Both the position numbers and the translations under genes were made by a program. The notes below the pieces were generated by a model. The model was not told the DNA's origin. It searched no databases and saw nothing but the letters and a program-made list of their open reading frames with translations. From an uncultured Eubacteriales bacterium (lineage in GTDB: Bacteria; Bacillota; Clostridia; Christensenellales; CAG-917), in contig URUQ01000001.1 of NCBI GenBank assembly GCA_900551145.1, positions 1 through 46,796 of the forward strand: a stretch of DNA of 46,796 nt, in the 5' to 3' direction. Positions 27,701 through 39,700 of the stretch are shown piece after piece (the stretch's first letter is position 1; every line of letters begins with the position of its first letter).

Positions 27701-30700
27701 AACGCTCCAGAAACCTCTTTAGAATCCAGCCGTACAACGACGCAAGCAAGGGTTTGTACTATCTCGACGAGGACGGCGCGTACGTACAAAAATCCGATAT
27801 GTCCGCTGCTGATCGCGAGGCATACGACAAACTCGTCAACGCAGGCACGAAGGCTTACTACGACATCACCATGGTGACGACGTATATCCAAGTCGCAGGC
27901 ACTTACATCCCGTACGCGGACGCAAATCAATCTCAAATCAACAGTAGCGTTAATAACACCGAGATGAGAAACACCTATGGTGTGTCTATCCCCGAATTGT
28001 ACGTGTATGACGAGGCAAGTAAGACGTACGCCGTAGCGGACGACGGTGTATACAGCATTGTCAAACCGCTCGAAGCACGCAACGCATTCCTCGAAATCAA
28101 CCTCTACTTGTGGGATTACGAAGTATCTCTCAGCATTCTTGCACCCAAACTTGGCGTAACCAAATTCCATTACGTTACGGGTGAAGAGGTAGAGAACGCT
28201 CCGTATTACATCACCAACCCCGCAGAAGGCGCACGCTACGTCGACACAGACGAAATCATTTACACCAGCGTCGATAAAGAAGCGGACGGTTTTGATGGTT
28301 GGAAACTCGATTACGACGACGCAGACGGCAAGTTCAGCGTTGATAAGTATCTTGCTTCACCGCGTTATTACGAGTATAAGAACAAATATTACGTCATCGA
28401 CAATAACACCTTGTACGTAAAAGACCAAAACACCAATACGTATGAGCTTGCAACCAAGTACGGTGCATTCCCCGACTATCTCGCAGGCATTGCGCAAGGC
28501 AAGACGTATTACGTCTCCACGGGCGTTTCCTATACGGAAATTCAAAGAACGTTCATCTATAAGCAAGAGAAGTACAACACGCAAAAGAAGGTTCTCCTCT
28601 CCGATTTGCGCAAACAACTCCTTGCAAGCGGTATGAGCGAGGCAGAAGTCGACGAACAACTCAAAAAGTACGATCTCGACAAGAGCAGTTACTGGTTCAA
28701 AGTGCAACAAGACAGCAAGATTTTGCCGCCTGATTTCAGCGATGCGAAGTATGCGGATTACGAGTACAAAGAATATGTCGACACCGAAGACTTCTACTAC
28801 TTGTCATTGGCGCTTTGCGGAAGCCTCTTCTTGCAAGCGGGCAAGATCTACTTTGCTTACAACGACTACAAGCAAGTCTACAACACTCTTAACAATCCCA
28901 CCGGCGACCAAAATGCGGACGTCGAAATGGCTGTCCTCAAGAAGATCGCATACAAGAAGTATCACGGTGACTACGTACAAGTAACAGACGAGACCGAAAT
29001 CGAGGCTCTCAAAGACGCGGGACAACTCTACGTCTGGGTAAACAGCGCACTCGGTGACGGTTACGCAGGCATCAACGAGGCACTCGGTGACGTGCTCGGA
29101 GCGTTGCTCGGCAACCTGAAGGGCAAGTTCCAAGTGACGGAAGATATGACTTTCAACGTCTACTTCACGTTGCGCCTCAATCTCGGCTTCAAACTCTACA
29201 TTTTGCCGTCCTTCGGTATCGATATCCGCGACCTTGACGTTGCAATCGATATTTGGGGCGAACAAAACGACAAACTCGAAAACGGCGGATACGTATCCTC
29301 CGAAGACAGAGATAACAAGAATTACGAAGGCAAGTTGCTTGACGGCACCAAACCTCACATTCTCGGTATCTACTACAACAACGACCAAGAGACGGGCAAA
29401 GCAGGCTTGTATCTCGACCTCGAAGCGTTGCTCGGCAAAGACGCAAAACTCTACGTCGATATGAGTAGTTATTCGCTTGAATCATTGCTCACAGGACTCG
29501 TGGCAGGTTTCAACATCGACGCAGACGCATCGACGGCGGACGACAATACCGATAAGTACAATCCCGACAAGCAAGGTTCGGACGCGGTAAGTTTGTATCT
29601 CAACTTCTTTACGAATGCAATCGCACTCAACGTGACCTCCGGCTTTGCAAAGGCTCTTATCAGAGAATTGTTGCCCGACAACGCAAGCATCGCGGATATG
29701 CTCCCCAACCTCAAAGTCTACGTAAAACAAAACCTCAATCCGTACGACCTGACGATAGGCGCAATCTTGTTCAACGAACAAGGCGACATCCCCGTTGTCA
29801 ATCTCGGACTCAATATTCAAGGTCTCAACGGTGAGAGAGGCAAGTCCTCTTCAATCGAATTCGGCAGAAAAGAAGATATCCTCGCACGTCAACAAGGCTC
29901 GAATTACATCTTCTATTACGCCAACTTCTACCGTGACAATTCCAATGCGAATTACGACAATTATTACGGCAGAAACTTCGATGAGAAAGACTATATCAAA
30001 CTTTATAGAGGCGCAGACGGCAACGACTACTACGCCAAAGCAGACGGCGGTTATGCATTGACGGCAAAGGCCGACGGCACTTACGACGTACAAGCCATAG
30101 AAAACGGCGGATACGCACTCTACAAAGCGGGCAACGTAAATTATGGTCCGGAAGACAGATTTATGCGTGCCGACACCGTTCTCGAAGAGATCACGGAAAA
30201 CAGAAGATACTCTCTCGGCTCTCCGTATAATACGGAATATCAAAGCGTCGTATACACCGATATCAAAGGTCAATACGTGCTTGTCCAAGAGAAACTCAAC
30301 AACCTCACGAGCAGTGAATACAGATACCTTGCACTCAGCAAGCAATTTGCGGCTTTCAACGGCACGCTCTACGTTATCGACAAAGACGCCAACTACGTAA
30401 GAGTCAACAAGACCCAAATCCAAGGTTTCACGGGTTCGGGCAGCTTGCAATACGCACTCGAAGGCACGTATAACGCAAACGCAAGCGAAATCGCAAGAGC
30501 AGTCTCTTATAACGGCGCAACGTACTACCCGATCGACCCCGATAACAACGGTTACACGGATATGTACGAAGCGGACGGTTTCACTGCGTATACGAGCGGT
30601 GCAATAGTAAATAGAACGGGCTTGGTCTACACTGGCGAATTGTACGTGAAGAACGCAAAGGGCGGTTATGACAATGCAAACGTCAAAGTCGGCGACACGC

Positions 30701-33700
30701 TGGAAAGCGGAGTGCAATACTTCTATCCCAACGCACCCGAAAAGGCGTACAAAGTCACTTCCGACTTTACCAACTACGTCAAAGCGGTCAATCTCAACCT
30801 TTCCGATCTCATAAACGGTGCGAAGATGGATATCGCGTCAATGCTCGGCGACCTCAGAAGCCTCGAAATCGGCGCGTCTTTGAGCCTCGGAATGAAACTT
30901 TCCGACATCATCAACTGGACGTACCAACTCACGAACTTCATCGACGACGAGTCTATCTGCGATTATCTGTACTTCATCGCATCGTCGTTGACCGACTACT
31001 ATTCGTCCTTTACGAGTACGATCGGTCTCGATCTTGACCTCAAAGTATTCTTGCAAACGGGCGGACTGTTCAGAATGATTGCAGGTGACACCACCGCAAC
31101 TATTCTCGACGTCTTGGAAGGCGCAAAAGTGTATCTCGAACTCACTTATGCCACCAACTACCACGGCGAAAACGCACCCAAGGGTTACTTGTGGGTAGAA
31201 GTAAGAGAAGGCAAACTCTATCTCAACATCGACGTACACGAAATCGGTGAAATCGTCGGTTGGGGCGACTTCTTCTCCTACGGAGTAATCAACGGTCTCG
31301 ACCTCGGCGCGTTGCTTTCGGGTGGCAGTGCATCCCTCGCTTCTACGGCGGCGGATGAAGAGAACGACAATACGGGTATCTTGCCTGCAAATATTTGGGG
31401 CATTATCAACGTCGTCCTCGGCAGATTGCTCATCGCAAACGACTTTATCACGATCGGTTTAAACGAAACTCTTATCGCAGACCTTATCGGTATGCTCGCG
31501 GATAGCGACAGTGCGTTGCTTGCGGGTATCGGACAATTCTTGCCCAAACTCTACACCACCAACGATAAGGACACCAGCGGTATCACCATCAACTTCTACG
31601 GCAATCAACCCAGCGTCGATATCAACCTCGGATTCAAGGTCGGCACGACGTTCTATCTCAGTGTCGAAGACTACAACGCACAATACGGTGTGGGCGGAAG
31701 CCGTATCAAACAAGGTGAAGGCACGACTTGGACGGACGGTATGACCACGTTCGTCAAAGACGGCGACAACTACACGCAAGCAACTTCCTTCTCCGAAGAC
31801 AACTACGTGCTTGTCTCCACCGATGAATATGCGCTCATCTCGTACGCATTCCCGCTCTGGACTGGCGACAGATATTCGTACGAGAACGGCGAATTTAAGC
31901 TTGACAACGCCAACGGCGTCTACCTCAAACAAGGTGATTTCCGTCTTGCGATTTCTCTTGGCAAACTCTATGCAAGAGTCAACAAAGACTTCTCCGTCGA
32001 CAAGGACGAGAAGATGGCAGAAAGAGATAGCGAGGGCAATATTATCCGCGACGCAAACGGCAACGCTTCTTACGGACAATACGTAAGCATTCAAAACGCA
32101 AAACTCAGCCTCGATATGACGATCGACGTATCGTTGTACGGCAGTGGCAGGAAAGAGGACGGAAACGAAATCGATTTGAGCAAGATACTCGACTTGATCC
32201 TCGGTCTCATTAATCCGAATAGCGCAATCTCTGGCTCAACGTTGCGACTTGTCATCAAGAACGCAATCGGCAACGACAGCGGAGCGTTCCTCAAACTCAA
32301 CCTCACTGCAAACGTCGATCTCGAAAATTGGACGGTCGAACTTGCGGTAAGACTCAGAAGAAACACTGTCAAAGACGGTGAAAGCACGTTGCTCGGCTTG
32401 TATCTCGTAGACGACGCGCTTTACGTCGATTTGCAAGGCATACTCGGCGAAACGGCAAAGATTTGCGTAAACGGTCTCAACCTCAGCGGAAAGACGGGCT
32501 TGATCTACGGATTGCTCGGCAAGTACATCGACGGTGAAGCAGGCACTTCTTCCGACGCAAGCACTTCCGACGCAAGCGACATCGAAAAGATTGAGCAAAC
32601 GATGAGAGACTACGCGTACTTTATGATTATGGTCAATCCGCAAAAGTTCTTATTGCAACTCAATGCGGACCTTATCAACGTCATCTATCGCAAGATAATG
32701 CAAATCCGCGGTCTCGATTATAGCGAAGATCTGCTCCCCGACATCGGTGATATCCTTATTAGAGGCGAGACTCGTCAATACGAACTTCTCACCGAAGAGG
32801 AAAAGACGACGTACACGGGCGCAAGATTCCGTAAAGAAGGCAACAACTACGTATACGACGCAGCGGGTGATTATAAGTACGTTCCCGGCGCAACGAAGAC
32901 GAGCATCAACGTACGTTTCAGCGACGGCTTGTACTTCTGCATCGATATCCCTGCGGCTACGGCAAGCAAAGAAATCGTATCTATCAAGAGCGCAACGAGC
33001 AAGTACGGCCTTGCGGACAGCATCGCAAACGGTGAGTTTGGCGATCCTATCCTCGCACTCGACCTCAACTCGCTTATCAATGGCGGAAGCATCGATCTTG
33101 CCAGCCTCAAATTGCCGACAATCGGTTTGAGCACGGTCATCAACGTCAAGATGAAGTCCGACAATTTGAAACCCACCGACGCGAAGTACAAACTTTCGCT
33201 CGCACAATGGACGAGAGACCTCGTCGCGGGCTTGCTTGACGGCACGTCGTTGCTCGGAAACTTCAAGAAGATATCCGAAATGACCGAAGCGGAACTTGCA
33301 AAAGCGGGTAGCAAGACTTACAACTACAACTCTTCGACTCGCGCATACGACTACGTGGAGGACGGCACGGGTGAATACAAGTTCATTATGGCGGACCTCA
33401 ACATCACGATGGCGAGCGAACTTATCGAACTCCAAGTCAAACTCGATGCAAACATCAACCTTGCGGCGATTTTGGCATACGGTATCGGCGGTATCCTTTA
33501 CAGCGATATTGCGGTTGAAATCAGTGCACTCAATAAGCAACTGCTCAGCCTCTACTATCTCGGCTCTTCCAAACTTGCGAAGAACAACGATCCGAAGAGA
33601 AACGATTGGGAATTGACCACGGACGAAGACGGCACGGTGTTCTCCGACGCAATCTACATTGACGCAAGCGGTTTGGGACTCGGCAAGATTAAGTTCCAAG

Positions 33701-36700
33701 GCATCAGCGGTTTGCTCGGCGCATATCCGTATCAAAAGGTCAGCCTCGATGCAATTAGCAGTGCAGACAGCACGACTTCGGCTACGGACACCGGCGCATC
33801 CACTGCAGACGGTGAAGCACTCAACCTAACGGTTGAAATCGAAAACGGCAGTCTCGGCGTGACGTTCGACAAGGCGTTCATCACGACGCTCCTCGGAATG
33901 CTCAACGTCAACCTCGGTATCGAGTTGCCTCCCATCCAATCCGTATCTTTGGATATAGCAACTTCCACCACGGGACTTAAAGCAATCTCCATCGACGCAG
34001 TGCTCGACAGTGTGGGCACCGGTGCGAACATCTCTATCCAAGACCTCAAACTTGCGTTCAGACAAGAAGTGTTCAACGCAAAAGACGTTATCGAATCCGT
34101 TAAGACGGGTTACGCAGGCTTGACGTTCTCCAAGACGTCCGGCTTGATGTCCCTTGTCCAAAACGTTCTCGACAACCTCAAACCGGGTCTTAACATCAAT
34201 ATTCAAAACAAAGTATGGCAGGCGGTGCTCGACGGGGACGTCGCCGCAAAGAACGTTGGTTCAAACATCGTTCTCGACGGCAGAAAGGTGCTTACGTACA
34301 CCAACTTGTCCGATACATCCAAAGAAGAGCAGAACGCAGGCGAGAAGTACAATTTGAGATTTGCACTTTCAAGCTCTCGTGCAACGACGGGACTTACCGC
34401 AATCATCGGTGGTAACAATGCGTTCATCACCAACCTCTCTCTCAAGGGTACACTTATCAAGATAGCGCAAGCACTCGTCAGCTTCTTCGACTGCATCGAC
34501 ATCGGCAGCTTGCTCGGTTCTTCTCCGATGCTTGCTCTCGTCAGCGGAACGGACGGTGACGACGCAAGTTACGTCTATCCGTCGGCGGCAACCACCGCAA
34601 ACGACAAGAATCTTGCCAACATCAAGACGGGTTGGCAGGAAGACGGCTCATATTCTTACACGCCCAATTTGTCCGGCCTTATCAAGAGCGTTGATCTCAA
34701 CCTCTTCAATAACTACGAGTACTGGCCGTACTTTGCGGGTGCACAAGAAATGAGCAAAGGCGCAGGCAAGATTTCCGCGAAGGTCACGCTTGACAAAGAC
34801 GCTTACAACGAGTTGATTCTCATGGTCGATTGTATTGTTATGAACTTGATGAAAGCAATCGGCGATGATAACGAACCGTACATCGCGGACGTTGCAAAAG
34901 CGGGTAAATCCCTTGCAAATGCGGCAATCGACGGTATCGGCACAACCAACGAGTACAAGAACTTCTTCAACGGACTTGACGAACTCGTCAAGAGGAACGC
35001 AACCACACAAGAAAAAGTCAACTATGTTGATAAGGTTGCAAGATCCTTCCCGTTGACGCTCGTCAAGTGGATAATGAACTGTATTGCATTGCCTGCAATC
35101 AAAAATACAATCAACGTATCTTGGGGCACCGTTAAGAACCTTGCGGGTTCGACATTGCTCGACCTTATGAACCTCATCGGTGGCATCCTCCCGATTCCGT
35201 TCGCAAGCGGCGTCATAGACCCGTCAATCAATATCTACATCGACCTCGATCCCAATCCGGCGGAATACGGATGCAGCGGTAAGACGATGCAACCGGGTAT
35301 CCAAGCAATCGAGATTATGGTCAACGGCGAGAAAGCGGGCGCAGGCACGTCGATGAGATATAACAAAGCAAATGGCAACGCCGCAAGCAACACAACCATA
35401 ACTTCGAGTGTAAGCAACGGCAAAGATTTACCGAGCGACGTTTGGGACTTCTTTATGCTTCGTATCACACCGTACAGCACTACGGACGCAAGCTACACGA
35501 CGGGTATGTTGACGTTTGACGACGCAGACAGCGCAAGCGTCATCGGCGTGGAAAAAGTGCCGACCGAGATCGTCATAACCGATCCGGCAACTCGTACGGG
35601 TACTGCCTACTACAAGGGTGAAGAAAAGACCATCCAATTGCGCGACAGCTACTTCTTCAACGCAGAGTACTTCTCTCAAAAGGCGGATGTAAACTTCGCA
35701 TTGAAGAATGGCGGTAAGACCGTCAACACCTACAATCCGAATAGTCCGTATCAAGACGCAACCGGTACGTATATCGTTTGGGATGCGGCCTCCGTCGACC
35801 TCACGGCGGCAGACGACACCGATTCAAGTGGCAGACGCTTTGCGGGCTATGTTTACGGCTATGCACTTAACGTCGTTATGTATGCAATCCCCGTTTACGT
35901 AACCAACGATTACCAACAAACGGATATCAAAGCGTACGATTATAACGCCAATACCGGTAAGTTCGAGAGAAAGAACATCACGCTCGACATCGATAGTCAA
36001 AGCAAGACGTTCAGATCCGAATTGCCCAACCTCGTGCAAATTTCGTTCGCACGCGGTACGTACACGTTCGGTACGGTCATCACCGACGCGACGGGCAACA
36101 CAATGTATGCAGTCATCAAGGACGGCAACGGCTACAAGCAACTTGCAGGCGAAGAAGTCAATAAGGACGGCAACAAGTATAAGCTTGTGCCCGCGTACGT
36201 AGCGGGACTCGTCAAAGACGGCGACACGTTGCAAACCGTCAAAGAGGGTGACTTCACCTACTACGTGATGGATATGACCAAGATGCCGCAAGGAAGAAAC
36301 TTCCCGGCAGGCACTATCGCTTGGGATACCGAGGACTTCGAGTACGATTGGCAAGGTTCGACGACGTGGAAAGACGGCGAGGCTACCAACAGCATCAAAG
36401 TCGGTTATTCCTATCAATGGGGCAGCAGCAATACCGTCAAGAACAAGATTGAAATCACGGCAAAGAACTACAAGATTTCAAGACTCACCTCAATGACGGA
36501 CGCAAACGGCAACAAGGTAAGTTTGAGTAGCGAAAGCGACAAGAAGGGCAATTACACCACAGTTCTCAACATCGATGCTTTGGGCCTCACCACGGACGAT
36601 CTCGTCGGATACCTCAACGGATTCAACCAAGCAACGGTCAAGTACGTTGCGGGTGCAAACACGCCGACTATGAGCCTCGAATGGGATTTGACCTCACTCC

Positions 36701-39700
36701 AAGAAGCACTCAAATCCATCACGGGCGCAGACGGTACGATCGATTACTACAAGGGACTCGAAGCAACTGTCAAAGCAAAGGTCGGCGGTGACAGATTCAG
36801 CATCTCTTCGACGGTGACCAAGGAAGGTCTTGTAACCAACAAGACGGGCTTCGTCGGAAGCGAAACGACATACGAAGGCGTTTACGCACAAGAAGTAAGC
36901 GTCAAGATAGTCGTCAAGGGCAGTGTGTTCTCGTCACTCAACACAGCGTTGACGTTTGACGCGTACTCCGCAAGAGAGATCACGGGCGACGCACTCGGCG
37001 CAATGCTCGATATCAACTTCGCGGGCTCCGACACGTCCACCAAACTCCCCGTCGGTGACAAACTTCAAGTCAAAGCACCGTACGTCAAGATCGGCGACAA
37101 CTACGTCGTTGCGGACGGCAAGAACGGTGGTTATGCAATCGGCGCAAACGACCTCACCTTCGAGGGTTACAAGGCAACGGATTATCCGCTCTACGCACAA
37201 TTGACGATTGGTACGGAATTTAGCGGTAAGCAAGTGGTTTACGTTCCCATCACGGTAAGCACGGTCGCACCCACCACTTACAACGTTGACGTAGCACACG
37301 AAGACACCTTCAATCCGACGTGGTACAACAAAGACGCGTACAAGTCCTTCGACGTATCCTTCGGCACGACCACCAAGCACACGATGTACCCGGATTGGTC
37401 GACGGTAAACTATTACACCAACGCAAAGTGCACGACGCTTAAACCCGATCAAAACATCTACTCGGGCGGAACGATTTACGCACAAGTGCAAGCATACGTT
37501 TACGAGAAAGACGAAAATGGTGAGCCGATGTTCGACAAACCGCTCGGTCTCGTAGACACTGGTACGAAGGACGAAAACGGAAACAAGGTCTTCAAAGCGC
37601 AGACGATTACGCTCAAACTCAACGTCGAGCAACAATCCATCTTGTCCGTCAACTTCTTCTACGACGCACAAATCGGCGACGTCAACGCGTTGACCGACGC
37701 AGAGCGTGAACAAATCAAAGACAAACTCACCGATAAGGCGAACTACACGGGTACCGTTTACGGACAAACGCACGTCATCGGCTCGGAGGCGTTCGGTATC
37801 GACGCACTTGAATTTGCGAAAGACCCGAGCAAGTACTTCAGAACCGGCGCTTGGGGTGATATCAACGGCACAATAGTGCTCGTCAACCTCAAAAAAGGCA
37901 CGTACTCCGGCAAACGTTACACAATCCAAGAGAGCCTCAGCGGTGAATACAAGTACGACGAAGCAAACGACAGATATATCCTCGCAACCGCTTCCGACAC
38001 GGACGTAAAACGCTATGCGTTCACGCAAGACAACGACGGCGACTACAAATACGAGATCGCCAAGAAATCTTACGTAAAACTCACGGCGGGTGAAAAGGGT
38101 GAATCCTACCTCGCATACGTCCAAGGCTGGACGACCAAGATCGAGTCGTCAACCGTGACGGGCAGACAAACCAGAGTCTACGCGGTCATCGGCAACAACG
38201 ATATGGTCCCGATCGATATCCACGTGCCAGATTACACCGTGCAAACCGTATCCTTCAAGAACGGAACGCTCGTCCAAAACGGTGACGTCGCAAACGAATT
38301 GACTCTTACTTACGACGTGATGAACGCGTGGCAATTGCCTTCAACCGCGACCGTAACGGTCAAAGAGGGCGCAAAGGCGTTTGACACCGAAGTGTTCTGG
38401 GATGACAATTCTTCGCCCAACAAGGACGAATTGCGCAAGGACGAAAACGGCGTCTACGTCGTACGCAACTATCACTTCTTCGACAATCTCTCCGTGAGAT
38501 ATCCTCAAACGGGCTCGCTCGGCGCAAAGGTGTACCTTGACAATTACGATATCAACGTTACGATAACGCCCGACGGACAAGCGAATGAATATAACGTATT
38601 CTCGTCCTTCAAGTTTGCGTCTACCGCAACGGTCACCAAGAACGGCGTCGATTATCCGAACGTACCGCTTAAATGGGTTGACAAGTCAATGCCGACCGCA
38701 GAAGAAATCAAGGCAGGCAAGTTCACGAGAAAGGCTTACGTCGCGGCGTTCAGCGTCGGCGAAGACGGCACGATGACTCCTGTATATAAAGACTTCGAGT
38801 TCAAGATCAACAACGGGTTCACTCTTGACGGCATCGACGGCAACTATGCAGACGGCTTTGCAATCACTCGCGAAGGCGCGGCGTTCTTCCTCGGATTGCC
38901 GAGAGCAAGCGTTGTCAACGTCAACGGTGAGAGAATAGAAGTCGCACTTGCGTGGAGCGACGCATACACCAAGGAAGCAGGCTTCAACGGCGATATGACG
39001 CTCACTATCGCGAGCAAGTGGCTCACCTCCACCGTCACGGCAAACGTAACGGTCAAGGGCGAGAGCATTGACAGACTCAAAGATTACGACGGCACGCCGT
39101 ACTCGTTTGATCCGTTCTGGAAAGAAGGCAACTTCTTCCGCTCGGGTGAAGTCAGAACAATCGTCACCAAGGGTAGCGCACTCGAAGCGGGCGTCACGGT
39201 AACGTATTCGCTTGCGGATATCGATCCTGCAAACCTTAAGAGCGACGCAGACTTCTACGCCAACGTCAGCAAGTACTTCGGAAGAAAGTACACGATAGGC
39301 GTGACTTACACCTACTTCGGCGGTGCAGACGTGATGACGGAGACGGGCACTATCGATATAGCAGTCGGTGACAGAACCGTATTGTTCGTATCCGATTATG
39401 CGTATCGTGCAATCTTGGTCGACACCTTCCTCAACACCGACGCAAGCTATCTCGAAAGAGAGCTCTGGGTTGCAACGGCAGGCGTATGGGGCGACGTGCT
39501 TGCATACTTCGATTGGACGCAAGTGGACGCACTCATCAAGGATAGAAAGAGCGACTCCAAACATATGGCAACCGTAATCGTCGGTATCGAGAGTGCGGAC
39601 GGACAATACGTCTATCAAGATATTTACGGCACGCACGTTGACGAAAACGGAAACGTCTTAATGGGCGACGGTAAGAAAGAATACGTGACGATTGACGAGT

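Larger units (their letters stand above)
15840..34550 (+). repeat. Array of about 14 degenerate beta-rich modules in the giant lipoprotein
   Basis: The most regular landmark is a hairpin with the pattern LYYxxGxLYxDxS. Copies are near nucleotides 16150, 17203, 18142, 19201, 20620, 21376, 22477, 24001, 25567, 26947, 29356, 31183, 32389 and 33541. Thirteen are followed by a low-complexity acidic Ser/Thr/Ala linker, at about 17401, 18262, 19345, 20718, 21526, 22590, 24127, 25735, 27295, 29518, 31321, 32536 and 33760. Examples are ASTSSKDAYVVDDD, ASSSSDAIIADGE and ATSSTKDAFIASDD. Each linker leads to a helix such as LNELLTMLGIN or INELLSLLLKT. Period length ranges from about 270 to 740 residues, mostly because of Tyr-rich inserts. 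Between landmarks there are long runs of alternating hydrophobic/polar strands. Confidence 0.8.
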
